A DNA stretch of 64,000 nucleotides from Chamaea fasciata. Taxonomy: Eukaryota > Chordata > Aves > Passeriformes > Sylviidae. How positions within the stretch are numbered: position 1 is the stretch's first letter; every line of letters starts with the position of its first letter. Where the stretch lies: assembly GCA_029207755.1 (NCBI GenBank), contig JARCOQ010000180.1, positions 1 to 64,000 on the forward strand. Direction: 5' to 3'. Both the position numbers and the translations under genes were made by a program. A model generated the notes under the pieces. It did no database searches, was not told where the DNA came from, and saw nothing but the letters and a program-made list of their open reading frames with translations. Of this stretch, positions 50,485-63,549 are shown piece after piece.

Positions 50485-53279
50485 GGGACACGCTGGGCAC
50501 CCCCAGGGACACCAAGAGGACCCCCAAGGACACCTAGGGGAAAGCCAGGGCACCCCAGGGACAGCGAGGGCTCCCCCAGGGACGCCTAGGAGACAGCCAG
50601 GGCAGCCCAGGGACACTCAGGGCACCCCCAGGGAAACCTAGGGGAGAGCCAGGGAACCCCAGGGACACGTACGGGACAGTCAGGGAACCCCACTGACACC
50701 CTGTGCACCCCTAGGGACACCCAGGGCCCCCCCAGGGACACCTAGGGGACAGACAGGGAACCCCAGGGACACCCAGGGCACCCCCAGGGACACCTACGTG
50801 ACAGCCAGGCACCTCCAGGGACACCCAGGGCACCCCCAGGGACACCTAGGGGACAGCCAGGGCACCCCAGGGACACCCAGGGCACCCCCAGGGACACCTA
50901 GGGGAACTCCAGGGAACCCCAGTGACACCCTGTGCACCCCCAGGGACACCCAGGGCACCCCCAGGGACACCTAGGGGACAGCCAGGGCACGCCAGGGACA
51001 CCCTGGGCACCCCCAGGGACACCCAGGGCCCCCCCAGGGACACCTAGGGCACAGCCAGGGCACCCTAGGGACAGCCAGGGCACCCCCAGGGACACCAAGG
51101 GCACAGCCAGGGCACCCTAGGGACAGCCAGGGCACCCCCAGGACACCTAGGGAACAGCCAGGGCACCCTAGGGACAGCAAGGGCACCCCCAGGGACACCG
51201 AGGGCACAGCCAGGGCACCCCCAGGGACACCTAGGGGACAGGCAGGGCACCCCCAGGGACACCTAGGGGACAGCAAGGGCACCCCCAGGGCCACGTAGGG
51301 TACCTCCAGGGCACCCCCAGGGACACCAAGGGAACTGCCAGGGACACCTAGGGGACAGCCAGGGCACCCCCAGGGCCACCTAGGGCATAGCCAGGGCACC
51401 CCAGGGACACCCAGGGCACCCCCAGGGACACCTAGGGGACAGCCATGGCACTCCCAGGGACACTCTGGGCACCCCCAGGGACACCTTGGGGACAGTCAGG
51501 GCACCCTAGGGACACCCAGGGCACCCCCAGGGATACCTAGGGGACAGCCAGGGCACACTAGGGACAGCCAGGGCACCCCCAGGGACACCTAGGGCACCCC
51601 AGGGACACCTAGGGGACAGCCAGGGGACCCCAGGGACACGCAGGGAACCCCCAGGAAAACCTAGGGGACAGCCAGGGCACGCCCAGGGACACCTAGGGGA
51701 CAGCCAGAGCACCCCCAGGGACACCTAGGGCACCCCAGGGACACCTAGGGGACAGCCAGGGCAGCCCAGGGACACTCAGGGCACCCCCAGGGAAACCTAG
51801 GGGACAGCCAGGGAACCCCAGGGACACGTACGGGACAGCCAGGGAACCCCACTGACACCCTGTGCACCCCCAGGGACACCCAGGGCCCCCCCAGGGACAC
51901 CTAGGGGACAGCCAGGAACGCCAGGGACACCCAGGGCACCCCCAGGGACACCTACGTGACAGCCAGGGCACCCCCAGGGACACCCAGGGCACCCCCAGGG
52001 ACACCTAGGGGACAGCCAGGGCACCCCAGGGACACCCAGGGCACCCCCAGGGACACCTGGGGGACTTCCAGGGAACTCCAGTCACACCCTGTGCACCCCC
52101 AGGGACATCCAGGGCACCCCCAGGGACACCTACGGGACAGCCAGGGCACGCCAGGGACACCCTGGGCACCCCTAGGGACACCCAGGGCCCCCGCAGGGAC
52201 ACCTAGGGCAAAGCCAGGGCACCCTAGGGACAGCCAGGGCACCCCCAGGGACACCAAGGGCACAGCCAGGGCACCCTAGGGACAGCCAGGGCACCCCCAG
52301 GACACCTAGGGCACAGCCAGGGCACCCTAGGGACAGCCAGGGCACCCCCAGGGACACCGAGGGCACAGCCAGGGCACCCCCAGGGACACCTAGGGGACAG
52401 GCATGGCACCCCCAGGGACACCTAGGGGACAGCAAGGGCACCCCCAGGGCCACGTAGGGGTCCTCCAGGGCACCCCCAGGGACACCTAGGGAACAGCCAG
52501 GGACACCTAGGGGACAGCCAGAGCACCCCCAGGGCCACCCTGAGCATAGCCAGGGCAACCCAGGGACACCCAGGGCACCCCCAGGGACACCTAGGGGACA
52601 GCCAGGGCACCCCCAGAGACCCTAGGGGACAGCCAGGGCACTCCCAGGGACACTCTGGGCACCCCCAGGGACACCTTGGGGACAGTCAGGGCACCCTAGG
52701 GACACCCAGGGCACCCCCAGGGACACCTAGGGGACAGCCAGGGCACACTAGGGACAGCCAGGGCACCCCCAGGGACACCTAGGGCACCCCAGGGACACCT
52801 AGGGGACAGCCAGGGCACCCCAGGGACACGCAGGGAACCCCCAGGAACACCTAGGGGACAGCCAGGGCACCCCCAGGGACACCTAGGAGACAGCCAGGGC
52901 ACCCCCAGGGACACCTAGGGCACCCCAGGGACACCTAGGGGACAGCCAGGGCACCCTAGGGACAGGCAGGGCCCCCCCAGGGACACGTAGGGGACAGCCA
53001 GGGCACCCCAGGGACACCCAGGGCACCCCAGGGACACCGAGGGGAAAGCCAGGGCACCCTAGGGACAGCCAGGGCACCCCCAGGGACACCAAAGGGACAG
53101 GCAGGGCACCCCCAGGGACACCTAGGGGACAGCCAGGGACCTCCCAGGGACACTCTGGGCACCCCAAGGGACACCTTGGGGTCAGCCAGGGCACCCCCGG
53201 GACACCCAGGGCACCCCCAGGGACACGGAGGGGACAGCCAGGGCATCCCCAGGGACACCCAGGGCACCCCCAGGGACGA

Positions 53280-53572
53280 CTAGAGGACAGCCAGGGCACC
53301 CCAGGCACACCCAGGGCACCCCCAGGGACACCTAGGGGACAGCCAGGGCACACTAGGGACAGCCAGGGCACCCCCAGGGATAGCTAGGGGACAGCAAGGG
53401 CACCCCCAGGGACACCTAAGGGACACCCTGGGCACCCCCAGGGACACCAAGGGGACACCCAGGGACACCTAGGGGACAGCCAGGGCAACCAAGGGACAGC
53501 GAAGGCACCCCCAGGGACACCTAGGGGACAGCCAGGGAACCCGAGGGACAGCCAGGGCACCCCCAGGGACAC
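53280..53572. repeat. Zone C duplicated block, 6439-bp offset, copy 2
   Basis: Partner of 46841-47133. One visible change is GGGATAGCTAGGGG in place of GGGACAGCTAGGGG. Confidence 0.85.
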
Positions 53573-56340
53573 CTAGAGGACAGCCAGGGCACCCCCAGGG
53601 ACACCTAGGGGACAGGCGGGGCACCCCCAGGGACACCTAGGGGACAGCCAGAGGAACCCGAGAGACAGCCAGGGCACCCCCAGGGACACCTAGGGCACAG
53701 CCAGGGCACCCTAGGGACAGCCAGGGCACCCCCAGGGACACCTCAGGCACAGCCAGGGCACCCTAGGGACAGCCAGGGCACCCCCAGGGACACCGAGGGC
53801 ACAGCCAGGGCACCCCCAGGGACACCTAGGGGACAGGCATGGCACCCCCAGAGACCCCTAGGGGACAGCCAGGGCCCCCCCAGGGACACCAAGGGCATAG
53901 CCAGGGCACCCTAGGGACACCATGGGCACCCCAGGGACACCTAGGGCACAACCAGGGCACCCTAGGGACAGACAGGGCAGCCCTCAGGGACACCGAGGGC
54001 ACAGTCAGGGCACCACCAGGGACACCACGGGGACAGCCAGGGAACTCCATGGGACAGCCAGGGCACCCCCAGGAACACCTAAGGGACACGCTGGGCACCC
54101 CCAGGGACACCAAGAGGACCCCCAGGGACACCGAGGGGGACAGCCAGGGCACCCCAGGGACAGCGAGGGCACCCCCAGGGACCACCCTAGGGGACAGCCA
54201 GGGCAGCCCAGGGACACTCAGGGCACCCCAGGGAAACCTACGGGACAGCCAGGGAACCCCAGGGACACGTACGGGACAGCCAGGGAACCCCACTGACACC
54301 CTGTGCACCCCCAGGGACACCCAGGGCCCCCCCAGGGACACCTAGGGGACAGCAAGGGAACCCCCAGGGACACCTTAGGCACCCCCAGGGACACCTAGGG
54401 GACAGCCAGGGCACCCCAGGGACACCCAGGGCACGCCAGGGACACCTAGGGGACAGGCAGGGGCACACCCAGAGACACCTAGGGGACAGGCAGGGCACCC
54501 CCAGGGACACCGAGGGGAAAGCCAGGGCACTCCAGGGACATTTAGGGGACAGCCAGGGCACTCCAGGGACACCCAGGGCACCCCCAGGGACACCTAGGGG
54601 GACAGCCAGGGCACCCCAGGGACACCTAGGGGACAGCCAGGGCACCCCCAGGGACACCTAGAGGACAGGCAGGGCACCCCCAGGGCACCCCAGGGACACC
54701 CAAGTCACCCCCAGGGACACCTAGGGGACAGCCAGGGCACCCCAGGCACACCCAGGGCACCCCCAGGGACACCTAGGGGACAGCCACGGCACCCTAGGGA
54801 CAGCCAGGGCACCCCCAGGGACACCGAGGGGACAGGCAGGGCACCCCCAGAGACACTGAGTGCACAGCCAGGGCACCCTAGGGACAGCCAGGGCACCCCC
54901 AGAGACACCGAGGGCACAGCCAGGTTACCCTGGGGACAGCCAGGGCACCCCCAGGGACACCTAGGGGACAGGCAGGGCACCCCCAGGGCACCCCAGGGAA
55001 ACCAGGGGCTCCCCCCAGGGACACCAAGGGGACAGCCAGGGCACCCCAGGGACACCAAGGGACAGCCAGGGCACCCCCAGGGACACCTAGGGGACAGCCA
55101 GGGCACCCCAGGTACACCCAGGGCACCCCCAGGGACATCAAGGGGACAGGCAGGGCACCCCCAGGGACACCGAGGGGAAAGCCAGGGCACACCCAGGGAC
55201 ACCTAGGGGAAGGCAGGGACTCCCCCAGGGACACCTAGGGGACAGCTAGGGCACCCCCAGGGACATTTAGGGGACAGCTAGGGCACTCCAGGGACACCCA
55301 GGGCATCCCCAGGGACATTTAGGGGACAGCCAGGGCACTCCAGGGACACCCAGGGCACCCCCAGGGACACCTAGGGGACAGCCAGGGCACCCCCAGGGAC
55401 ACCCAGGGAACGCCCAGGGACAACCTAGGGGACAGGCAGGGAACCCCCAGGGACACCTAGGGGACAGCCAGGGCCCCCCCCAGGGACACCCAGGGCAACC
55501 CCAGGGACACCTAGAGGACAGCCAGGGCACCCCGAGGGACACCAGGGCACCCCCAGGGACACCTAGGGGACACCCAGGGCACCCTAGGGACAGCCAGGGC
55601 ACCCCCAGGGACACCAAGGGCACAGACAGGGCACCCTAGGGACAACAAGTGGACAGCCAGGGCACCCCCAGGGACACCAAGGGGACATCCAGAGCACCCC
55701 AGGGACACCCAGGGCAACCCCCGGGACACCTAGGGGACAGCCAGGGCCCCCCCAGGGACACCAGGGCACCCCCAGGGGACACCTAGGGGACAGCCAGGGC
55801 ACCCCGAGGGACACCAGGGCACCCCCAGGGACACCTAGAGGACAGCCAGGGCACCCCAGGGACAGCCAGGGCACCCCCAGGGACACCTAGGGGACAGCCA
55901 GGGCCCCCCCAGGGACACCTAGGGCACAGCCAGGGCACCCTAGGGACAGCCAGGGCAGCCCAGGGACATCCTACGGGACAGCCAGGGCACCCTCAGGGAC
56001 ACCAAGGGCACAGCCAGGGCACCCCCAAGGACACCCAGGGTACCCCCGGGACACGTAGGGGGACAGCCAGGGCACCCTAGGGACAGGACAGGGCACCCCC
56101 AGGGACACCTAGGGGACAGCCAGGGCCCCCCAGGGACACCTAGGGGACAGCCAGGGCATCCCAGGGACACCCAGGGAACCCCCAGGGACACCGAGGGGGA
56201 CAGCCAGGGCACCCTAGGGACAGCCATGGCACCCTAGGGACAGCCAGGGCACCCCCAGAGACACCGAGGGCACAGCCAGGGCACCCTAGGGACAGCCAGG
56301 GCACCCCCAGGGACACCTAGGGGACAGGCAGGGCACCCCC

Positions 56341-56750
56341 AGGGACACTGACGGGGACAGCCAGGGCACCCCCAGAGACCCCTAGGGGTCAGCCAGGGAC
56401 CCCCTAGGGACACTCTGGGCACCCCAAGGGACACCTTGGGGTCAGCCAGGGCACCCCAGGGACACCCAGGGCACCCCCAGGGACACAGAGGGGACAGCCA
56501 GGGCACCCCCAGGGACACCTAGGGCAAGGCAGGACACCCCCAGGGACACCTAGGGGACAGCTAGGGCACCTCCAGGGACAGCCAGGGTACCCCCAGGGAC
56601 ACCTTGGGACAGTCAGGGCACCCCCAGGGACACCTAAGGGACAGCCAGGGCACCCTAGGGACAGCCAGCGGCGCCCGAGGGACACCTAAGTGACAGCCAG
56701 GGCACCCCAGAGACATCGAGGGACAGCCAGAAACCCCCTGGGACAGCCAG
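56341..56750. repeat. Repeat flank preceding island 2
   Basis: Same unit order as 36541-36954, including CACTCTGGGCACCCC, CACCTTGGGGTCAGCC, AAGGCAGGACACCCCC, GGGACACCTAAGTGACAGCC and ACATCGAGGGACAGCC. It differs by scattered substitutions and small indels, such as CCAGCGGCGCCCGAGGG in place of CCAGGGCACCCCGAGGG. Confidence 0.85.
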
Positions 56751-56960
56751 CTCACCCCCACGGCCGCCTCCACCTCCAGGAGCTATCAAAACCCTCCTCA
56801 GGTTCTTTGATGCCTCAAATGGGCCGCCCAAACCTCCCGAATACCCCCCAAAGCACCCAAAGCAGCCCCCAGGACTCCCCCCAGACCCCCACAACCCAAA
56901 AACCCCCTCCACGACAACTCAGGATTCCCAGGATCCCCCCCAAATCCGCGCCCCCCTCAC

Positions 56961-57030
56961 CCTGAGGTCCCGTTTGAGCCGCTCCACGTTGCGGACAGGC
57001 ACCAGCTCATCAAGCCCCAAGCACCAACAC
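56961..57030 (-). CDS. Candidate 70-nt internal exon, unidentified gene (island 2)
   Basis: Exact copy of the 70 nt at 37165-37234, with the same acceptor (CCCGCAG) and donor (GTGAGG) on the minus strand. It encodes the same peptide ending GLDELVPVRNVERLKRDLR. Both splice signals and the frame survive, while the island as a whole has about 2% divergence. That fits either a functional exon present twice or a recent duplication. If both were in one transcript, two copies of the same coding exon would lie about 19.8 kb apart with repeat between. The phase-matched neighbouring exons of the host gene are not visible in the window. Confidence 0.4.
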
Positions 57031-57033
57031 CTG

Positions 57034-57124
57034 CGGGACTGGGATGGACTGAGAGCACTGGGAGGGTGACCAGAGAAACCTGGGATGGACAAAGAGTGGA
57101 CTGGGATGAACTGGGATGAACTAG
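57034..57124. repeat. Tandem ACTGGGATGA words, island 2
   Basis: Same avian-intron-like word array as at 37238-37328. It is identical except for the last unit, ACTAGCAGG here and ACTGGCAGG in island 1. Confidence 0.6.
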
Positions 57125-57242
57125 CAGGCGTGTGGGGGGTCCATGGTGGCCACTCGGAGCCTTACTGGTCTATACTGGGATGGGTCGGATGGCCCCAGGG
57201 GAGGGGGTGAGGCCACAATGGTCCAGACTGGGAGGGAGTCAC

Positions 57243-57280
57243 CATGGCGCCGGAGGCGGAGTCGAGGATACGAGCGAGGC
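57243..57280. other. CpG-rich edge of island 2 with strong-context ATG
   Basis: Counterpart of 37447-37484. The ATG at 57244 lies in GTCACCATGG and reads MAPEAESRIRARQ on the + strand, as in island 1, although two bases differ. The minus reading LARILDSASGAM is also unchanged. Confidence 0.3.
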
Positions 57281-58239
57281 AGGGACACCTAGGAGACAGC
57301 CAGGGCAACCCAGGGACACCAGGGCCCCCCCAGGGACACCAAGGGGACAGCCAGGGTCCCCCCAGGGACACCCAGGGCACCGCCAGGGACACCTAGGGGA
57401 CAGCCAGGGAACCCCAGGGACACCCTGTGCACCCCCAGGGGACCCACAGGGCACCCCCAGGTACACCTAGGGGACAGCGCCAGGGCCCCCCCCAGGGACA
57501 CCAAGGGGACAGCCAAGGCACCCCCAGGAACACCCAGGGCACCCCCAGGGACACCTAGGGGACAGCAAGAACCCCCCCAGGGACACCCAGGGCACCCCCA
57601 GGGACACCTAGGGGACAGCCAGGGCCCCCCCAGGGACACCTAGGGGACAGACAGGGAACCCCAGGAACACCCTGTGCACGCCCAGGGACACCCAGGGCAC
57701 ACCCAGGGACACCTAGGGGACAGCCAGGGCACCCCCGGGACAGCGAGGGCACCCCCAGGGACACCTATGGGACAGCCAGGGAACCCCAGGGACACCCTGG
57801 GCACACCCAGGGACACCTAGGGGACAGCCAGGGCCCCCCCAGGGACACCTAGGGGACAGCCAGGGCACTCCAGGGACAGCCAGGACACCCCCAGGGACAC
57901 CTAGGGGACAGCCAGGGCACGCCCAGGGACACCAGGGCACCCCAGGGCACCCAGGGACCCACAGGGCACCCCCAGGGACACCTAGGGGACAGCCAGGGCA
58001 CCCAGGGACACCCAGGGCACCCCCAGTGACACCTAGGGGACAGCCAGGGCACCCCCAGGGACACCCAGGGCACCCCCAGTGACACCTAGGGGACAGCCAG
58101 GGCACTCGCAGGGACACTCTGGGCACCCACAGGGACACCGTGGGGACAGCCAGGGCACCCCCAGGGACATCCCGGGCACCCCCAGGGACACCTAGAGCAC
58201 CCCCCAGGGACACCGAGGGGAAAGCCGGACACCCCCAGG

Positions 58240-58600
58240 AACACCTAGGGGACAGCCAGGGCACCCAGAGGGACAGGGTGGGCACCCCCAGGGACACCTA
58301 GAGGACAGCCAGGGCCCCCCCAGGGACATCCAGGGCACCCCCAGGGACACCTAGGGGACATCCAGGGACACCTAGGGGACAGCCAGGGCACACCCAGGGA
58401 CACCTAGGGGACACCCTGGGCACCCCCAGGGACAGCAAGGGGATCCCCAGGGACACCTAGGGGACAGACAGGGCACCCCAGGGACAGCGAGGGCACCCCC
58501 AGGGACACCTAGGGGACAGCCAGGGCACCCCAGGGACACCCAGGGCACCCCCAGGGACACCTAGGGGACAGCCAGGGCACCCCCAGGGACACCAAGGTGA
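58240..58600. repeat. Zone D duplicated block (3418-bp offset), copy 1
   Basis: Partner of about 61658-62018. Shared rare units include CACCCAGAGGGACAGGGTGGG, GGACATCCAGGGACACC and GGGACAGCAAGGGGATCCCC, in the same order. Confidence 0.82.
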
Positions 58601-59699
58601 TCCCCAGGGGACACCTAGGGGACAGACAGGGCACCCCAGGGACAGCGAGGGCATCCCCAGGGACACCTAGGGGACAGCCAGGGCACCCCAGGGACACCCA
58701 GGGCACACCCAGGGACACCTAGGGGACAGCCAGGGCACCCCCAGGGAAGCCCAGGGCACCCCCAGGGACACCTAGGGGACAGCCAGGGCCCCCCAGGGAC
58801 ACCCAGGGCACCCCCAGGGACACCTAGGGGACAGCCAGGGCACCCCCAGGGAAGCCCAGGGCACCCCCAGGGACACCTAGGGCACCCCCAGGGACACCTA
58901 GGGGAAGGCAGGACACCCCCAGGGACACCTAGGGGACAGCCAGGGCACCCCCAGGGACAGGCAGGGCACCCCCAGGGACACCTAGGGGACAGCCAGGGCA
59001 CCCTAAAGACAGCCAGGGCACCCCCAGGGACACCTAGGGGACAGGCAGGGCACCCCCAGGGACACCGAGGGGAAAAGCCAGGGCACCCCCAGGGACACCT
59101 AGGGGAAGGCAAGACACCCCCAGGGACACCTAGGGGACAGCCAGGGCACCCCCAGGGACATTTAGGGGTCAGCCATAGCACTCCAGGGACACCCAGGACA
59201 CCCCCAGGGACACCTAGGGCACAGGCAGGGCACCCCCAGGGACTCCGAGGGGACAGGCAGGGCACGCCCAGGGACATCTAGGGGACAGGCAGGGCACCCC
59301 CAGGGACACCGAGGGGACAGCCAGGGCCCCCCCAGAGACACCTAGGGGACAGGCAGGGGCACCCCCAGGGACACCGAGGGGACAGCCAGGGCCCCCCCAG
59401 GGACACCTAGGGGACAGGCAGGGCAACCCCAGGGACACCTAGGGGACAGCCAGGGCACCCCACGGACACCAAGGGGACAGCCAGGGGCACCCCCAGGGAC
59501 ACCTAGGGGACAGCCAGGGCACCCCAGGGACAGCCAGGGCACCCCCAGGGACACCTAGGGGACAGCCAGGGCACCCCACGGACACCAAGGGGACAGCCAG
59601 GGCACCCCCAGGGACACCTAGGGGACAGCCAGGGCACCCCCACGGACACCAAGGGGACAGCCAGGGCACCCCCAGGGACACCTAGGGGACAGCCAGGGC

Positions 59700-60010
59700 A
59701 CCCCAGGGACACCCTGGGCACCCCCAGGGACACCTAGTAGACAGCCAGGGCACCACCAGGGACACCTAGGGGACAGGCAGGGCACCTCCAGAGACCCCTA
59801 GGGGACAGCCAGGGCCCCCCCAGGGACACCCAGGGGACAGCCAGGGAAACCCGAGGGGACAGCCAGGGCCCCCCAAGGACACCGAGGGGACAGCCAGGGC
59901 ACTCCAGGGACAGCCAGGGCACCCCCAGGTACACCAGGGCACCCCCAGGGCACCCCAGGGACCCACAGGGCACCCCCAGGAACACCAAGGGGACAGGCAG
60001 GACACCCTGG
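59700..60010. repeat. Zone D duplicated block (3852-bp offset), copy 1
   Basis: Shares with 63550-63860 the order CACCTAGTAGACAG, CACCACCAGG, CTCCAGAGACCCCTAGGGG, CCCAGGGACCCACAGGGCACC and GGAACACCAAGGGGACAGG. Confidence 0.82.
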
Positions 60011-61657
60011 GGACACCAAGGGGACAGCCAGGGCACTCCCAGGGACACCAAGGGGACATCCAGAGCACCCCAGAGACAGCCAGGGTACCCCCAGGGACAG
60101 CTAGGGGACAGCAAGGGCACCCCCAGGGATACCTAAGGGACACCCTGGGCACCCCCAGGGACACCAAGCAGACGCCCAGGGACACCTAGGGGACCTCCAG
60201 GGCACCCCCAGGGACACGTACAGGACAGCCAGGGAACCCCAGTGACACACTGTGCACCCCCAGGGACACCCAGGGCGCCCCCAGGGACACCTCGGGGACT
60301 GCCAGGGCCCCCCCAGGGACACCTAGGGGACAGCCAGGGCAGCCCAGGGACACTCAGGGCACCCCCAGGGACACCTAGGGGACCTCCAGGGAACCCCAGG
60401 GACACGTACGGGACAGCCAGGGAACCCCACTGACACCCTGTGCACCCCCAGGGACACCCAGGGCCCCCCCAGGGACACCTAGGGGACAGCCAGGGAACGC
60501 GAGGGACAGCCAGGGCACCCCCAGGGATACCTAGGGGACAGCCAGGGAACCCGAGGGACAGCCAGGGCATCCCCAGGGCCACCTAGAGGACAGCCAGGGC
60601 ACCCCCAGGGACACCTAGGGGACAGGCAGGGCACCCCCAGGGACACCTAGGTGACAGCCAGGGTCCGCCCAGGGACACCAGGGCACCCCCAGGGCGCCCC
60701 AGGGACCCACAGGGCACCCCCAGGGACACCAAGGGGACAGCCAGGGCACCCCAGGGACACCCACGGCACCCCCAGGGACACCTAGGGGACAGCCAGGGCA
60801 CCCTAAAGTCAGCCAGGGCACCCCCAGGGACACCTAGGGGACAGGCAGGGCACCCCCAGGGACACCTAGGGGACAGCCAGGGCAACCCCAGGGACATTTA
60901 GGGGACAGCCAGGGCACTCCAGGGACACCCAGGGCACCCCCAGGGACACCTAGGGGACAGACAGGGCACTCCAGGGACACTCAGGGCACCCCCAGGGCCG
61001 CATAGGGGACAGCGAGGGCACCCCCCATGGACACCTAGGGGACCTCCAGGGAAGCCCAGGGACACGTACGGGACAGCCAGGGAGCCCCAGTGACACCCTG
61101 TGCACCCCCAGGGACACCCAGGGCACCACCATGGACACCTAGGGCACTCCAGGGACAGTGAGGGCACAGCCAGGGCACCCTAGGGACAGTCAGGGCACCC
61201 CCAGGGACACCTAGGGGACAGGCAGGGCACCCCCAGAGACACGTAGGGGACAGCCAGGGCACCCCCAGGGACACCTAGGGGACAGCCAGGGCACCCCCAG
61301 GGACACCTAGGGGACAGGCAGGGCACGCCCAGGGCCACGTAGGGGACCACCAGGGCACCCCCAGGGACACCAAGGGGACAGCCAGGGCACCCTAGGGACA
61401 GCCAGGGCACCCCCAGGGCCACCTAGGGCATAGCCAGGGCACTCCAGGGACACCCAGGGCACCCCCAGGAAAACCTAGGGGACAGCCAGGGCACCCTAGG
61501 GACAGCCAGGGCACCCCCAGGGACACCTAGGGGACCCTAGGGACGCCTAGGGGACAGCCAGGGCACCCCAGGGTCAGGCCGGGCACCCCCAGGGACACCT
61601 AGGGGACAGGCAGGTCACCTCCAGGGACACCGAGGGGAAAGCCAGGGCACCCCCAGG

Positions 61658-62018
61658 AACACCTAGGGGACAGCCAGGGCACCCAGAGGGACAGGGTGGG
61701 CACCCCCAGGGACACCTAGAGGACAGCCAGGGCCCCCCCAGGGACATCCAGGGCACCCCCAGGGACACCTAGGGGACATCCAGGGACACCTAGGGGACAG
61801 CCAGGGCACCCCCAGGGACACCTAGGGGGACACCCTGGGCACCCCCAGGGACAGCAAGGGGATCCCCAGGGACACCTAGGGGACAGACAGGGCACCCCAG
61901 GGACAGCGAGGGCACCCCCAGGGACACCTAGGGGACAGCCAGGGCACCCCAGGGACACCCAGGGCACCCCCAGGGACACCTAGGGGACAGCCAGGGCACC
62001 CCCAGGGACACCAAGGTG
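61658..62018. repeat. Zone D duplicated block (3418-bp offset), copy 2
   Basis: Same order of rare units as 58240-58600 with single-base differences, for example an extra G in CACCTAGGGGGACACCCTGGG. Confidence 0.82.
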
Positions 62019-63549
62019 ATCCCCAGGGACACCTAGGGGACAGCCAGGGCACCCCAGGGACAGCGAGGGCATCGCCAGGGACACCTAGGGGACAGCCAGG
62101 GAACCCGAGGGACAGCCAGGGAACCCCCAGGGACACCTAGGGGACAGCCAGGGAACCCGAGGGACAGCGAGGGCACCCCCAGGGCCACCTAGAGGACAGC
62201 CAGGGCACCCCCAGGGACACATAGGGGACAGGCAGGGCACCCCCAGGGACACCTAGGGGACAGCCAGGGTCCGCCCAGGGACACCAGGGCACCCCCAGGG
62301 CACCCCAGGGACCCACAGGGCACCCCCAGGGACACCAAAAGGACAGCCAGGGAACCCCAGGGACACCCAGGGCACCCCCAGGGACACCTAGGAGACAGCC
62401 AGGGCACCCTAGGGACAGCAAGGGCACCCCCAGGGACACCTAGGTGACAGGCAGGGCACCGCCAGGGACACCTAGGGGACAGCTAGGGCACCCCCACGGA
62501 CACCTAGGGGACAGCCAGGGCACCCCCAGGGACTCCTAGGGGACAGGCAGGGCACACCCAGGGCCAGGTAGGGGACCTCCAGGGCACCCCCAGGGACACC
62601 AAGGGGACAGCCAGGGCACCCTAGGGACAGCCAGGGCACCCCCAGGGCCACCTAGGGCATAGCCAGGGCACCCCAGGGACACCCGGGGCACCCCCAGTGA
62701 AACCTAGGGGACAGCCAGGGCACCCTAGGGACAGCCAGGGCACCCCCAGGGACACCTAGGGCACCCCCAGGGACACCTAGGGGACAGCCAGGGCCCCCCC
62801 AGGAACTCCTAGGAGACAGCCAGGGCACTCCAGGGACAGCCAGGGCACCCCCAGAGACACCAGGGCACCCCCAGGCCACCCCAGGGACCCACAGGGCACC
62901 CCCTGGGACACCTAGGGGACAGCCAGGGCACCCCAGGGACAGCCCGGGCACGCCCAGGGACACCTAGGGGACAGCCAGGGCTACCCCAGGGACACCCAGG
63001 GCACCCCCAGGGACACCTAGGGGACAGGCAGGGCACCCCCAGGGACACTGACGGGACAGCCAGGGCAACCCACGAGACCCCTAGGGGACAGCCAGGGCAC
63101 TCGCAGGGACACTCTGGGCACCCACAGGGACACCTTGGGGACAGCCAGGGCACCCCCAGGGACACCCCGGGCACCCCCAGGGACACCTAGGGGAAGGCAG
63201 GACACCCCCAGGGACACTTAGGGGACAGCAGGGCACCCCCAGGGACATTTAGGGGTCAGCCAGGGCACTCCAGGGACACCCAGGAGACCCCCAGGGACAC
63301 CTAGGGCACAGGGAGGGCACCCCCAGGGACACCGAGGGGGACAGGCAGGGCACGCCCAGGAAAATCTAGGGGACAGGCAGGGCACCCCCAGGGACACCGA
63401 GGGGACAGCCAGGGCACCCCAGGAACACCCAGGGCACCCGCAGGGACACGTAGGGGACAGCAAGGGCACCCCAGGGACACGTACGGGACAGCAAGGGCAC
63501 CCCCAGGGACACCCTGGGCACCCCCAGGGACACGTAGGGGACAGCCAGG

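Larger units (their letters stand above)
37485..56750. repeat. Zone C minisatellite with nested multi-kb duplications
   Basis: Continuous 32-bp-type repeat between the islands. Typical variants are GGGCATAGCC, GGGCCACGTAGGGGACCTCC, CACCATGGGCACCCCC and GGGCACAGTCAGGGCACCACC. Several blocks recur: 43363-43605 equals 50242-50484 (offset 6879); 43939-44262 matches 51956-52279 (offset 8017); 46841-47133 matches 53280-53572 (offset 6439); and 44113-44658 resembles 48688-49212. The different offsets mean successive overlapping duplications rather than one tandem copy. Open frames are repeat translations. No gene seen. Confidence 0.93.
56751..57280. other. Complex-sequence island 2 (gene-like fragment)
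   Basis: Second 530-bp island, collinear with 36955-37484 throughout. Differences are concentrated in two intervals, the C-rich stretch at about 56869-56940 and the region from about 57123 to the end. The sequence matching 36971-37072 and 37146-37326 is unchanged. Repeat flanks on both sides are also shared, so this copy arose by duplication of a larger repeat-island-repeat segment and not by insertion of the island alone. Confidence 0.9.
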
